This document shows, piece by piece, positions 38,329-51,693 of a DNA stretch of 64,000 bases. Made by a program: the position numbers and the translations under genes. The number at the start of each line of letters is the position of its first letter. Within the stretch, counting starts at the first letter, position 1. The notes under the pieces were generated by a model that made no database searches, was not told the origin of the DNA, and saw nothing but the letters and a program-made list of their open reading frames with translations. Origin of the DNA: Temnothorax longispinosus (taxonomy: Eukaryota; Arthropoda; Insecta; Hymenoptera; Formicidae); the NCBI RefSeq assembly GCF_030848805.1, contig NC_092362.1, forward strand, positions 18,273,642 to 18,337,641, written 5' to 3'.

Positions 38329-39258
38329 TAAACGAGTGAACGAAACGGCTGCCCGAAGGTTTCCCGTGAGAGCTGCAGTGTCCTGCGCCGACGGAGATAT
38401 CCTGGGAGCGGAAAACAGCGAGCAACAGGATATTAAAGTACAAAATTCTATCACAAAAGTACGTTTTACATATGAGGTGAGATAAGAGATAGTGGTGCAA
38501 TAACGCTGTCCCGCGTCTCATATTTCAGCTGATCTTTAACTACGAACAGAAGGCGGTACTTTACATTTTTCACAAGAGTCCCAAAAGTTATGAGTGAAAT
38601 TTGTCTTCTTGTTATTTCATTCTAATTGTAATTTACAGTATCCAATTTACAGTACACAATAAGCTGAAGATAATTGCTTGAAATAAAAAAAATAGTATAC
38701 ATTCTTTTATAATTAATGCTTCTCATCACACAAAAATGATTACACGTCGGATATATCAGCTGCATTTTTATGCCACGCTGGTGACTGACTTATCCTTTTG
38801 TTTTTTGTTGTACACATTTTTCTGAATATATCTTGCTGAATTTTAATATATAGGAGTTTTTATTTTGAGGTTGTTAATTACAAATCTGAAATTGAAATTT
38901 AATAAATCGAAATGACGAATTCAATATAAAAGTTATGTTAAAAAAAAAATTAATTATGGCTTATATATGTATGTATAAAATTTTATACGTAAAAGTCTTT
39001 TAGATTTCTGATATTAAACCAGTAGCCAACTTGCTCTTTAATTATCAAGTAATATAAGTTAAATATAGGTTAGTTTTTAAAATTCTTACGTAAAAACATA
39101 GAAAAATTGCAAAGAAATAAGTGTTCAAATATAGGTACACTGTATATGCAACAAAGAGTCTGTCACCAGCCGGTGCCGGCGAATATCAACTGTCAACTAT
39201 TATTACTCTTCGCTCTCTCGTCGTTAAATCACAATAATCACATCACATGTTTAAAGAA

Positions 39259-39292
39259 CGCTACGCCACGGTCGTCGCTACGCCACGGTCGT
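39259..39292. repeat. perfect 17-bp tandem duplication upstream of U2
   Basis: CGCTACGCCACGGTCGT occurs twice back to back (39259-39275 and 39276-39292) and is followed by CACGTG. It is about 170 bases upstream of U2. It could be a recent slippage product or a doubled protein-binding site. Confidence 0.9.
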
Positions 39293-39396
39293 CACGTGCT
39301 TCTGTTGGAATGTAGAGGGGATTGGGGACGATGGAAGGGAGACAGACGGTATTGTCGCTCTTGGTAGTTGCTGCCTTCGCCGCTACGCTGCGTGCT

Positions 39397-39417
39397 TTTC
39401 TCGTGTTTAAGTTTCGA
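39397..39417 (+). promoter_or_regulatory. putative snRNA proximal sequence element (PSEA)
   Basis: A stretch starting TTTTCTCGTGTTTAAG lies about 10 bases upstream of the TATA box and 42-62 bases before U2, where the SNAPc-binding PSEA of insect snRNA genes sits. The TTCTC core resembles the better-conserved 5' half of some insect PSEAs. This is a positional argument with a weak motif. Confidence 0.35.
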
Positions 39418-39427
39418 CATGGAACTG

Positions 39428-39435
39428 TATATAAA
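39428..39435 (+). promoter_or_regulatory. TATA box upstream of U2
   Basis: TATATAAA begins 31 bases before the U2 start, at a normal TATA distance. In Drosophila, TATA boxes mark the Pol III-type U6 promoters and Pol II snRNA genes carry a PSEB instead. A TATA box here may reflect a different promoter layout in this insect. Confidence 0.55.
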
Positions 39436-39458
39436 GGCTGCAAAATCTAAGCATTGCT

Positions 39459-39646
39459 ATCGCTTCTCGGCAACTTTGTTGCTAAGATCAAAGTGTAGTA
39501 TCTGTTCTTATCAGCTTAATATCTGATACAGTCCTCATAGAGGACTCAGAATATTAAACTGATTTTTGAACCTAGGGGAGGTCTGGAGCTTGCTCCGACC
39601 ACTCCACAGGTCGACTCGGCTTTGCAGTGCTGCTGAGTTTGGCCTA
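39459..39646 (+). ncRNA. U2: U2 spliceosomal snRNA gene
   Basis: U2 pairs with the intron branch site and with U6 in the major spliceosome. The 5' end ATCGCTTCTCGGC matches the conserved U2 start. GCTAAGATCAAAGTGTAG follows, and the branch-site-pairing GTAGTA is at 39495-39500. Stem IIa is AGTCCTC/GAGGACT around 39530-39546, and the Sm-binding site ATTTTTG is at 39562-39568. Stem III is centred on GGAGCTTGCTCC at 39585-39596. Stem IV is ACTCGGC/GCTGAGT at 39614-39638, closing the conserved TTGCAG loop. The 3' end is estimated from the usual length of about 188 nt. It is unusual in the apex of stem I, which reads GCAAC-TTT-GTTGC and is three bases longer than the usual CC-TTTT-GG, yet still paired. 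All functional elements are intact, so it looks like a functional or variant copy, not a decayed pseudogene. Confidence 0.93.
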
Positions 39647-42600
39647 ATAATACGAATAAAGCATAAAAATTTGTTTATTTTTATATATATTAATATGCTT
39701 TTATACCTACGGTTCGTGAAGTTGCTCTAAACCAAGCGAGAGGCTTGTTTACGTCGTCAACACCCATGGGGTCTGGCAGACTCGAGCATCTTCATCTGCT
39801 CATATCTCATGCAAATATTCGTATTTTTTTATTTCCTTTTCTTTAAATCAAAATGTCAAAGCCGGCGTGAACTGCATAAGCCTCATTTTAAAACAATAAA
39901 TAGAAAAAGTTATAAAGGTTTAAAGTTTAAAGTAAAAAAGAATTTTTATATACCTAGAAAAATAATCTTTTCGTCAAAAATATATTATAACTAGTTTTTA
40001 TATATATAGATTGAAAATGAAATTGTAAGCTGTTTGCACATATCGTTCTTAATAAATAAACATTTGTATTGTACAAGTTTATAAGCTTGAAGAAATAACA
40101 ATAATTTTGATTTTTTAAATAAATCTATTTTCTTTCGTCCATGCCACACCATGATCTTCGTCACTGCATTCTATGCATCAGATAGAACAGTGCAGGAAAA
40201 AATATCGCTAAAGGTAAATTGTACCTGCGAGGATTAAATCACGGGTGCACACGGGAGGAAAGTGCGCGAAACGAGCGGCTTGATAAGCGATACGCAAAAA
40301 GAGCAGGCGGTATCTCATGCGGATACGAGAGGCATGTAGCTAGTCGAGTTCGAGCATACGTCACGAGAGGAAATTACGCGTATATCATTAAATCTCCGCG
40401 AGCAAGAGATGCCGCGGGCTGTTTCCGGCGACGCGAGTTTCACGTTGATGATGTCTACGAGCGGCAATGCGATAATGTATTCCTCTTGCGCCGCTTATTT
40501 TTTCGAGATTTTGCCAGATTTGTTGCGATATTTTCTAGCGATGGTTTGTGTTTGCTTTCAAAGCAAAGAACATATGATCCGCTTTATTACGTCTATTACT
40601 TATCTAAAAAAAATGTACATATTGCGATACATTTATTATTAAACAGTTCTCGTGTATTTATTTCGTTATTTTACTAATTTAAGAGTATAGCGCGGTAAAT
40701 GTTAAAAAATAATATTTTAAATGAGCGATATTCATTTCGTTATCGTTACCTTTATTGTAACTTTGTGCTATAATTTTTGTACGTCAAGATTCCGAGAAAT
40801 AAATTGACGCTATTAGACGTTTAAGTACTTCTTTACTTATAGTTAGTTCAAATCGAACAAGTAGATTCAGGGAAAGAAGATAACGGCGACATCTTATCTC
40901 TTGAGTAACACTGAATTTTTTCAAAGATTATCATCAAATTGATATTTTTCCAAGAAAACAGGTCTGCGTCATAAAACGGCGCTATCGAGGATCCCGAGAG
41001 GCATTATCGATAACAAGTCACGGAAGTGAAATGTTAAAATTCAAAGAACGCCGAAGACGCCGCGACTGATCCCATTGACACCGACGCCATGCAGATTATG
41101 TGACTTCATCTTCCCGTTCTTCGAACCCGTCTTATATATATCTATTACTTCGGCTTTCCTTCTTTCCTTTTCAATACCGTGAGCAAGATCGAGCAAGCCA
41201 GTTACGTCTCGAGCGTGGACTTTACGTACCGCAAAAATTTCCTCGATGCGAGCGATGCTACGCTTAAAGCGAAGATAGAAAAAGAAGGAAGAAACGATGG
41301 AGACAGGGTTTAATATTAGAGAGACGAGTAAGCTAGAAAATAAGAACGAAGAATGAGAGGAGCTTGCGCTTCCGCACTTTTTTTTCGGTACTGTCACGAC
41401 ACTTTTTGGATAGCTAATTATATGCTTCACTACGTACAGATTATGTGTTTGTATTATGTGTAAATTATCCAAGTGTGTTTCTCTTACGTTATATTCGATG
41501 ATTAGATAACATAATTAAATCTGAAAAGATAGAGTAATTGCTGGTAATGCCAATATAGAATCGCTTTCAAATTCATAACTTCATACAAATTTTTGCTTAT
41601 ATTAAGAAGATTGGAAGTAGATATATGGTATAACTATAAAACATAGACGTAATTTTATGTAATATAGTTAAATGTAAAATTCATATTATAAAAATTCATG
41701 TGTTTGATCGTCTTTTAGTAATTTACTATTGCTATAATGGATATGTATATCTATACTCTACTTGTCTGACCATGGCATCTTTTTTCACTAACTTCGTTAC
41801 ATAGTTACATCTTCTCTGCTGATTACGCGTCTGATTTAGTTATATCTTTTTTACTGAACGTAATTGGAATATTTTCCTAATATACGTAGAAATTTATAAA
41901 AACTGAAATTAGTTTATCAGTTTTACAAAATAGTAAAAAACAAACTCTTTATTTAATTAATATTTTTCTTCTACCTAAGAACTATTCAAACATTTATATT
42001 AAATGGTAATTCATTATTATAATCTAATATTATACAACAGTTGCCTGTTAAATGCATTTTTTTAAAATTAAACAAATAAGTGCTGAAATTGTGGAGATAA
42101 TGTTACGATGTTTCCATCGGAACATTTTGTACAAGCGTTTCTTCCTTTCTTTCTTCCTCCATAGTGACTTTGCCTCCATTTTGGACCCTTGTTATTACAA
42201 TATTAATGACTCGCAAATTGTAACAAGTTGCGTTCTATAACCAGCTGTTACACGTACATCGAGCCATGTTCCGAAATTAATTCCGTGCAGTTCAGTATCG
42301 ATCGGCGTATAAGCTATGCTTTTTCTTATGAAGCAACAATATCTGAGAAATTGTCTTGCTCAAAAATAGCGTAGAAGATACATCATTATTATTTTTAAAA
42401 TAAATTTTAGCAAAGTAAATAAATTGTTTTGACAAGTTTTCAGATATTATTTTATCATTAAGTACAAAAGGACTTTTATTCTCTTCTCTCACTTGCTAGA
42501 CTTGTAATTAGATCTTCCAATTTTTTAAATGTTTTTATTTTTTAGTAAAGACTAAAACTTTTGAATTCTTTAAAATTCAGTTTTTTAACTTCTTGCATTC

Positions 42601-43640
42601 ATACAGATCCCTATATCTGTAAAATACTTCGAGCCCGTTCTTCAAGTCCTTAAATCCTAAGATTTTCGGCTTTCCTGGATTTTCGGATTCTTGGGTCCGT
42701 CACATATTCGACTGTGATAATAAGAATTGGCCTTTATTGTTTTCCAGCATGATTTGTAAATTACAACTTTTGCAAGTGCGCCCGACAGTTAGCGATAACA
42801 GTCTCGACATCGCAGTTGATTGTACTCGCGCGATTATTACGCAACGATAACTCGCACGCGCATTATTATAACGTCCTTCGCGATAACTGTCGGCATTACG
42901 CGTGCGAGATCTACAGCATTTACGGTTCGCATTTAATATACTCGAGAGCGGAACGCGGTGCGTGTGCGAAACTCAATGTAATATCGTTACACGCTGACGT
43001 TGGCCATCCACACGGTACGGCGTGTAATTTAATACCACGTCGCCGTAGTAGCGATGCCACGGGAACGCTTTCGAATGCATCCGCGGAAATATTCGCGCGA
43101 GCGAACTTATGCAGCTTTGCGATGACGCGCGTATGCGAGCGAAACGCGGTGTGAAGCTTTTTTCAAAATTTGCAGCGGGCTTTATGGCGACCGGTTGATG
43201 GCAGACGACGGACGCTTATTCTTTTTTTTCCGAATTTTTGCGAATCGCGCATGGTCGCGCCTGCTGGTACGCTTAACGGCAGTGTAAACGCGGTATATGA
43301 TATAAATACAAGGAAAAAGCAGCTGTGCAATATAGCTGAATTGCGAAAACGGTGAGATAACCGCTGTAGCAATATCGTGAATTATGATATTCCGATTTAT
43401 GTATTATTCCAAAGACACTATAAATTTTGGAAAATCTGCATTATAAATTTTGTTATAAAATCATACCATTGTCGGAGAGTATTACAAAAGAATATTAAAA
43501 ATTAAAAAAAAAATTGCTGCATTGCTGGAATATACTAAAAGAAATTTATGATCGGTTCATAATAACACTGTAAAAAATGCAATCTACCTAGCGATGAAGA
43601 ATTTAATGCGGTAATTCATTCAGCATAAAAGTGAGTATAC

Positions 43641-43644
<4 letters not shown>
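39647..43644. other. intergenic downstream of U2
   Basis: No second snRNA gene is recognised. The 152-codon frame at 40219-40677 begins with TTG and lacks family features. The 143-codon minus frame at 41041-41472 has a hydrophobic stretch but no recognisable domain. A CpG-rich patch lies at 42780-43210. Confidence 0.55.

Positions 43645-43716
<72 letters not shown>
43645..43716. repeat. (CT)n microsatellite, 72 bases
   Basis: A CT tract with a single TTT interruption near 43697. It is the longest simple repeat in the window. Confidence 0.95.
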
Positions 43717-46700
43717 GGATGTTATAACTAGATTATATAATTTAATTTAATGTCCTCTTTATTTTCAGCTTTCGTCTCGAATATCATTATTTACGACAAA
43801 TCCGAATAATTTTAGTGAGATTATTTTTAAATAGATAAATCCAAAGCACAAGACGTGTATATGTGTATGCGGGCAATGTATTATATTATAATGCACTGCA
43901 CGAATTAACAAATTAGTCATGCAACTATTAGATTATAGATATGTTGTTCTGTCAATTTTTTTACGTCAACTGTGATTAAAGACAATGTGAAAAAAATTTG
44001 ACAGTATGTAAAATTATCATCAAATTATTAAACGCTTTATTCAATCATTAAATTGTTTCAGATACGCTTTATCAAGCAGTAAAGCAGAAATCGTTACATC
44101 TGACTTTATAATACTTTCAATTAATATATAAATTAGCAAAAGTTTCGCAATATCCTTTGTGGTAAAGTTTCAGTACTGTAAAAAATACAGATAAATCTCT
44201 CAGGATATTACGCAGTCTCTTTCAGGCGGAAAATGAAGGTTGACTTTTTCCTGCGCAATTCTGCGGCTCTCTCCAATCTCGCGTAATGTAATTATACAAA
44301 AAAATTCCTTGGGCTACTCCGTGATGCTTATGCACAACTTTCTTGCTGGAATCGCCTAGCCGAGTTAAAGTAGAAAGATTAAGCATGATTCTCCATAAAG
44401 TTCGCGTATAGCGTTCTCGAATCTGTTCTAATTTCCGACACAATTCATTTTTCTCGTAAGAGTTTCATCAATGCAAAAGGCGACATAACTCTGCGTGGAG
44501 ATTCTCAGGGATATATCTAGCGAAGTGCTCTGTAGATAGTTTTTTCTTGTTCCCTATGTATAATTATATACAGCAGCGGCCATAGAATGGAGCATCGGGT
44601 GAGAATGAAGCAGCCCAACTTCTCTCTGCTCGAGTGAAATAAGAGACGCGCAGAAAGTACGCGGAGAGGCTGCTTTCATACACCATTGAAAGCTCTTATC
44701 CCAACTCTTGGAGTCACGTTTGTCGTTATTACGCCATTACACCACCGACCGAGGTAGAGCCGACGCGACGGTCGGACGGGTTAGAATCAGAAAAGTTCTT
44801 CTCGATGTTCTTCAATCGTCAATCTTATCGAGCATATACGTAGGTGCGTAAGAAATGAGATAAGAAATAATTTAATGGGTCGTTGGTTAACAATTCGTAA
44901 TAATGTGATAAAACTTAAGCATTTAATTAATACAGCTTAGGAATGGTGACAAAATTATATTTCTTATCCCAAAGTTAATATTTTCAATTTGTATTGTTAT
45001 CTTAAAAATGTGAATTATTTATAGAATAATTTAGAATATGTAGAAAATAATATAATAAAATTTTATAAGATAACAGATGTTAAATTCTTTCAATATTAAC
45101 TTTTATTAATAAAATCTCGAACGTGTTCAAATAATTAAGCTAAAAGTTCCACGACTATTACAGTTTCGAAAACGTTCCTTTTCATAAGCGCTTAAACTTT
45201 CGTTCGCGAGATAACTACACGAATGTCTATATTGCTCACAGATAAAGTATCTTCTCCTCTCATTACTTCCATTGTTGTTAACTACTGGCGTTACATTCCA
45301 TTTAGACGTTTTTCAAGTTGCCGCGCTTGTGTAATTATACATACCTTCGGCTGAAACGAGATAGCCTGTGAAACGAGAGCCGGAGAACGAAGAACTTTCC
45401 TTTCGTTAAGGAAAAAAAGTAAGGGATCAATACACACGCGAGAACCGAGACTACTTCCACGGGTCATTGAAAGCCCTGTACACCCCTCTTGTTCAAGTTT
45501 TGCACTCGTCTCGTCGTTATCACCCCATTACAGCTGCAACAGCCGCGACGAGTGCTGTTGCTCGGTGTGTCGATATCAAAAGAAATAGTTTCTACCTGCG
45601 TGCGTCTTTGCACGCTTGCTTCTTTAATTTGTCGTCTGACGGAGTCTAAAGAAAAATTACAACTTGCAACTTGCACGTTAAGTTCTTATGATTTTTAGAA
45701 GATAGAATCACTCAACGTAAAATCACAATGCGTTGTATATTTATGTATACGTATGTGTAAATAAAATTAATAATTTTAAAAAATTAATTTTATTCTAATA
45801 TCTACAAACTATATTAGTCATTACCGAGCGTCGTATCCTCTTGACTTTACAATTTTATTCCTTTCAAATAATCATCCTCTATAACAAACGCCAGTTAGAG
45901 TCCCGAAGTATAAAAACGGAATGACTCTGTCTACATGCGATTGCTCATTTGCGAACCGTCTAACAAATTTAGTGAACAATGCCAAGCGTGCGGTGAAAAT
46001 ATTTGCTTCGAGGTGCGGTGGAAACTTGATCGAGTTTGACATTGCTGTTCGACATGCGGTTCGGCATTTAGACAGCATGTACGTGCGCGCTGGCAGCCGA
46101 AATCGCATTATACGTTCGCATAAATCGCGCGCTCGTCGCGATGCGTGATGCGTGCACGCGTGTATGTGCTGTGTTTTGCGAAGTTTCATTGTTGGCGTGC
46201 TCGAAAACATCATCAGTGGCGGAATGGTTTGCGTGGTACAGACCTCTATGTGGCAGATTTACGATGAGGCGCGTTCACGATATGCGTTTTTTATGCCGAA
46301 TTAATGACGGCATGAATTTTTGTTGAAGTAAAATATTAAAACGAGATACACACTCGGACACTCGCGCGGATTCCGTAACATGAGCCAGGGTAGTAATACG
46401 ACTAGCCTCATACAATATTCGCGTTTGATTAATGACTTGAATAACTTAAACGAGCACCAGATCATTATTGGAATGTAATCATGTTTCTAATTTGCGTTGC
46501 GGTAAAATTATTTACTATTAGCTATATACCCCCGCTATTGAGTTTTTGATCGTATCGTATGTACGCAAATTTCTATTTGAATAATTTAACATACGATTAA
46601 TTTGTTTAAATATTATTTGAATTTGCACAATATCCTCTGCATTTACATCGTTTATTTACAACTGCAATAGAATGAGGCAACTATTTGTTTCAATAAATTA

Positions 46701-49700
46701 TGAGTTTTCCATTTGCGGTACAACTAAAATCTGTGCAAGCTCTGAAGATCTCATATATACGCGGCAGGTTACGTTAAAACAAGATTTTATATTTAAAAAA
46801 TGTATTATTAATATTAAAGCCGTAAGTTCAAAGAGACGGTCTGCGTTAGTAATAATGAATAATTAGGATGTCCATAAAGAGACTCGGGGATCGGTCATTT
46901 GAGAATTGGCTGCAAGCGATTTTAATCTTAGATGCGAGAGAAACCCCCTGATCGCAGCCTGCGACTTAGCTTGAATCCCGGAATCACTCGGTTCATCATA
47001 CCTCAGAGATGGATTCGTATGGATCAAATATAAATTAGGTCCGAGTTACAGCGAGGTCGCGGCTAAATCAAGGGTCTACATCAGGCGTGTACGATGTAAA
47101 TTTGCGTGCATCGGAATTTCAAACCTGATCTACGCGCCCGAGCGTTTCCCAAAATCGCAGATGCATATGATCTGATTGAAGCTGGCTGGATTAAGTGCGG
47201 CACCGAATTAGGATTACATTCGCTTGGATTAATCGTATAGATTGATCTCGATTCGCGCAGTTTAAATATCTGCAGAATGGACGTCAGCGAATGCAATGCG
47301 AATGGATCGCACTAACTGTGCAATCTGCACTATGCAGAATGGACTGTACTCATGTATAATATTAACGTGTTAAATCCTCCTTAATTGTAACACTGATAAA
47401 TATTAATATATCTTCATATTTTATTTTGGGTACAGAATAGCTCAATTATAATTAAAGATTTCTACGATATATTAATAATTTCTTTTCGTAACTACAATGG
47501 TATAACATAACGGTTAATTTACTCATTAAAATTTCTTTCTAATGGAGCAAGAATAATAACGATGTAAAATTTATGCGTTAATAAAAAAAAACGAGCTCAT
47601 TAACGTTTTACAGCAGTATAATTAAATTTGATAATTCGATTTCATCTCGCGAGAATCGCTAAAATCGCGCACAGATATCGAGGAGATATTCGACAGTCAC
47701 GCGATATTAATTAGAGCACGGTGACAATGCGAAATGTTTTTCTTCGGCCAAGTGTAGCGCGGTAGCGAACGATGGTTCCAACTGGCGTTCCACTTTGGGC
47801 GTCCCCGGTTATTCGTCCTACGGGGAGTTATTAATGGCCGGTACCCCAGCGGCGGAGAGTTGGTAGCGGCGGCATTTATTCACTTGCAATAATGGCGTCC
47901 GCAAATGAAACATCCGTTCTGTATAGCGGGGGAAAGGGAGGACGCGTCGTTGTTGCGGCATTGCTGCGGTCGCGGCAAAGATGAGTGCAAGCGTTGCGGT
48001 AAGGGGTGAGCATGTGTTTTCAATGATCCACACAGTTTCAGAGTTTGCTGCACTCTCTAAATTCAATCTCGCTTTCTGCTGTAATAATTGTAACCACGCG
48101 AACGATCGAGAGACCGCAGAGATTACATCTTATATATTCGAAACACCGATTTTATTTAAAGTTTAAATGTGTAAACGGCGTTATTCAATTTCTGGGACAA
48201 AAATTTCCACAATTTATAAAAAAAAATTATATCTACGTTATCACTTTACAGTTTCAAGACTTAGAGTATGTAAACACTGTATATATCTAACTGCAGGAAG
48301 TTTTCTAACAAAAATAAAAATCTCAGGATTAATCTCAGGATTAAGCAACCGTAATGCTTGAATAATTTATAACAGCATAATTATGATGAGTGGGAACGGC
48401 CAGTCAACAGCGACGCCTGAATATATTTTGCGCCACAAGGATTTGCCGCTGGACTTAAAAGATCTGCTTCGGTCAGAGGGTGACCGTATGTATTCTCGTC
48501 GGACTCGTTGATCCTGCCCGTGCTCTGTCCGTGTGGCATAAATATTACAAATGAAAGCAGAGAGGCGGAGATAAGGCAAATCTTTGTCGGGAGTCTTGTT
48601 TTATTTGGGGGGGGACCTTCCATGTCGAGATTAAAGGACACCGGGCACTGCTTGCGCGAGAGGATCATAGTTGCGACCGCGGATTTCCTTTATGAAGATT
48701 CTGAGCAGCCCTCTCGGGAGGCATTAAAAAGAGATCCGATGCAATAGAGTGGGAGCCGTTTCTCTACCGAGGTCATTGTCCACATAAATATGAATTAACC
48801 ACGGTACCCGGCGAGGCGGGAGTTTTTCAAAAGATACAGCTCTCAAAGGAAACGTGGTATTTCTGTGAGTTAATAAAACATCATGGCGTAAACCAATCGG
48901 AACTTGTGCCGTAGACGGATTTGTGATGCTCGTTTCGCTTGACATCACATTGATCCCAAAATGTATCCCGAGATTTAGCTTAAATATACAAAAAAAAAAA
49001 AAGACTTCTGTTCGCAAAGAGATGAAATCGCGTGCCCAAAACCATGTCGTTTTTTCTCCTTCTTTCGCTCATTTTCTCGATTTCTCGTTGTTTTCCATAT
49101 TGTGATCGATTTTCTACGTGAAAACGCTCACGAGATTATGGGGCGCGCAGTGGCGACATGTTAACGGCAGCCCCGGCTCAATTAGTTTAGCTCAAATAAT
49201 TGGGGCAGGTTATGCGTCGGATTATCAAGGTAGCGCTAAAAGATAATATGCTGTTATCAGCACGTGTAATGGTAAATGTCAGTGACTTGTCAATGACGCA
49301 TAAATTAAAGTTTTACCACATTACCGTTAATCACACTATTAATTAGTAATATATGCAATAGTTCATTCGATATCAATTATTTGCTATTTAATTTCTCATC
49401 ATTACATTGCGTAATGTTATGCATTATTGATCAACGTATTGGTACAAGTATGCCGCGGTCAACATAATTACATTAATTATACAATTAATTATTTATAGCC
49501 ACCTATTAATTCATTATTTTAAACGATAAAAGAGATGTATTGAGTAGAAATTACATTTCGTAAAACAGTTTAACTAACAATTTATCTATGTGTAAAAAAA
49601 GATAAGTATCAATTAAACACTTATAAAACGGGAGAAGTACGATGAAAGAAAAGTTTTTAAAAATCTTGCTAAGAAGCTGTGTGTAAATATGGAAAATATT

Positions 49701-51660
49701 CTAATTAACGTCGAGCACAGGTTTCACGTTAAGTTTAAACTCCGTGAATCTCACAAAGCGTTTTCAACATAATTCTCCCGAGGACGCGACCGCAACTCGC
49801 ATCCTTGGAAGCGCGTGATGGCGAGGGGCAAGGTGCTTTATTGATCTTAGGCGAATGGCACCATGGGGTTCGGCTATATTAGAAGGTTCATCGCGGTGAG
49901 ATGCCGCCAGGTATACCATTGGGTCGCGAACTTTTCCAAAAACATCTGCCCTCACCCTTGATTCTTTCTCGATACTTTTCCCCCTTCTGAAATAACTTAC
50001 TTTCATATTGACGAGATAAGAGAGCTCCCTAAATAGATAAAAAGATTTAATATCAAGATACAAAACATAATTATTTTAATAAGTTTAGAGCGACATGGCA
50101 TAAAAACCAAACGCGTTATAAATAAGTTATTGTAGATATGTAAGACTTTATCGTAAATTTCGGGGTAAACTCTGGAAAGTTGTGCAATATCCAATAACTT
50201 ATTCATTTCCGATCTGTTCTCTCGACGATAGCTGCAATAAAATGCATGTAGGTGAAATAAATTGCCACTCGACCTTCGATCGCAGCTTCTCTAAGCGTCC
50301 CTTTCGTAACACGTATCTCGTGCAACGGGAATTCGGCTGAAACGTGCGCCGGTTTAATCTCGGAACAAAATTAATCTCGGAATGTGCCGTTTCGTGCAAC
50401 GTAAGGGTGAGATTTATCGACTTCTACTTCAAAATGTGAGTGTACGCGATCAAGGGTTGCGCCACTTTCGACATCTGCTACCCCCTATATACCTGCCACC
50501 GGTCTGCCTATCACCCCGGCGAATAAGCGTATCTGTGCGCGCGGGAAAAGGAGGCCGGGAACTTGAATCGTTAAATTTTACGGCATATCCCGCATATTTA
50601 CGATCCGAACGTCTTTATTGTCGTCGTAGTAATCTCCCTTTAGTAACCGGCAGTGTCAATGCTGAGGCATTCACTGCGGCAATGCAGCTAGGTGACGCGT
50701 TACCTCGAAGCTACAGTACTGCAGTACATACCGCAGTTATATATCAAGATATAAAGATATTATATAATAAAACGAAATATTTTTAGATATTGTCTCTCAT
50801 TTGTTTAAATTTTTATTATTTTTGAGTAAAGTTAATTGCCAATTATTAATTTATTATTCTCATTATTTTGTTTTGTATATATTACAATAAAATATGCATG
50901 CATATAAGTCGCTGCAGTAGCTACTTCTTTATTTTTCCTGCATGTTTATGTCTTAGATCATTATTCCTCTATTTGCTTTGCATTAAATAAATCGCAAAAT
51001 TCTCATTTTGTGCATTGAATTTCTAATAATAATCAGAAACGGGAAGAAGCAATAAAAATGCTACAATGCACGAAAATTGCGTTTTAAATTGTAAGAATCG
51101 GTTAACATGTTGTGTGCGGACACTAGACATTGAAATAAACGTCTGGTGAAAAACGCCCGCGATAAATCGTTACACCACGTCAAATGGTGATCGATTATCG
51201 TTGCTCGCGTAGATTAATAGTAGCAGATATCGATCAGTAGAGACACGGTAGCGCAGATATTGCAGAAATCTATTGTGTGTGGATGTGTATTGAGGAGAAC
51301 TCGTTTACAAATATTGGCGTATCACTAAATTTACAGTTCCTTATGGACTACTTTAACCTCTTAATGCACTGTTTTTTTGCAACAAAATGGCAAAGAACAA
51401 TTATTTCTTTTATCCATTGAAATTAATAATTTAATATAATTACGCATAATAACTTAATTCACTTTTATGGACAAAAAAGCATAAATATTGGATCAAATAT
51501 AATATTTTAAAAATTAAGTTTATAATAATGCACTCATCAAATATTTTGTATGTCTTTTTAGTTACATTGCTCTGATAACAGAATAAACAGAATTAAACAT
51601 CCTGACGAGCCGGTCGTCTGGCACCTATACTCATCAGGTACGTATACATAAATAACTTTA
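43717..51660. other. intergenic, no supportable gene
   Basis: Alternating AT-rich and CpG-rich blocks (for example 44460-44800, 45340-45650, 46900-47300, 47640-48050 and 48380-48760). A weakly similar pair of segments lies near 44665-44750 and 45450-45540. A minus-strand open frame at 48381-48668 has a signal-peptide-like stretch (see findings). Confidence 0.5.
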
Positions 51661-51693
51661 TGTGTAATGTGTAATGTGTAACTATTTTTCATG

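Larger units (their letters stand above)
37469..39396. other. intergenic upstream of U2
   Basis: Contains the AACG microsatellite and the 17-bp tandem duplication listed separately. The rest is AT-rich and featureless. Confidence 0.55.

Noticed and set aside
39647..39800. A second snRNA after U2
   Set aside because: The GC-richer stretch near 39708-39790 does not match the U1, U4, U5, U6 or U12 sequences I know.
40219..40677. 152-codon plus-strand open frame
   Set aside because: It starts at TTG, has an arginine-rich then AT-driven hydrophobic composition, no domain and no splice or polyadenylation context.
41041..41472. 143-codon minus-strand open frame with a hydrophobic stretch
   Set aside because: The hydrophobic part comes from a low-complexity purine/pyrimidine tract. 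No recognisable family is visible, and nothing supports a promoter or exon boundaries.
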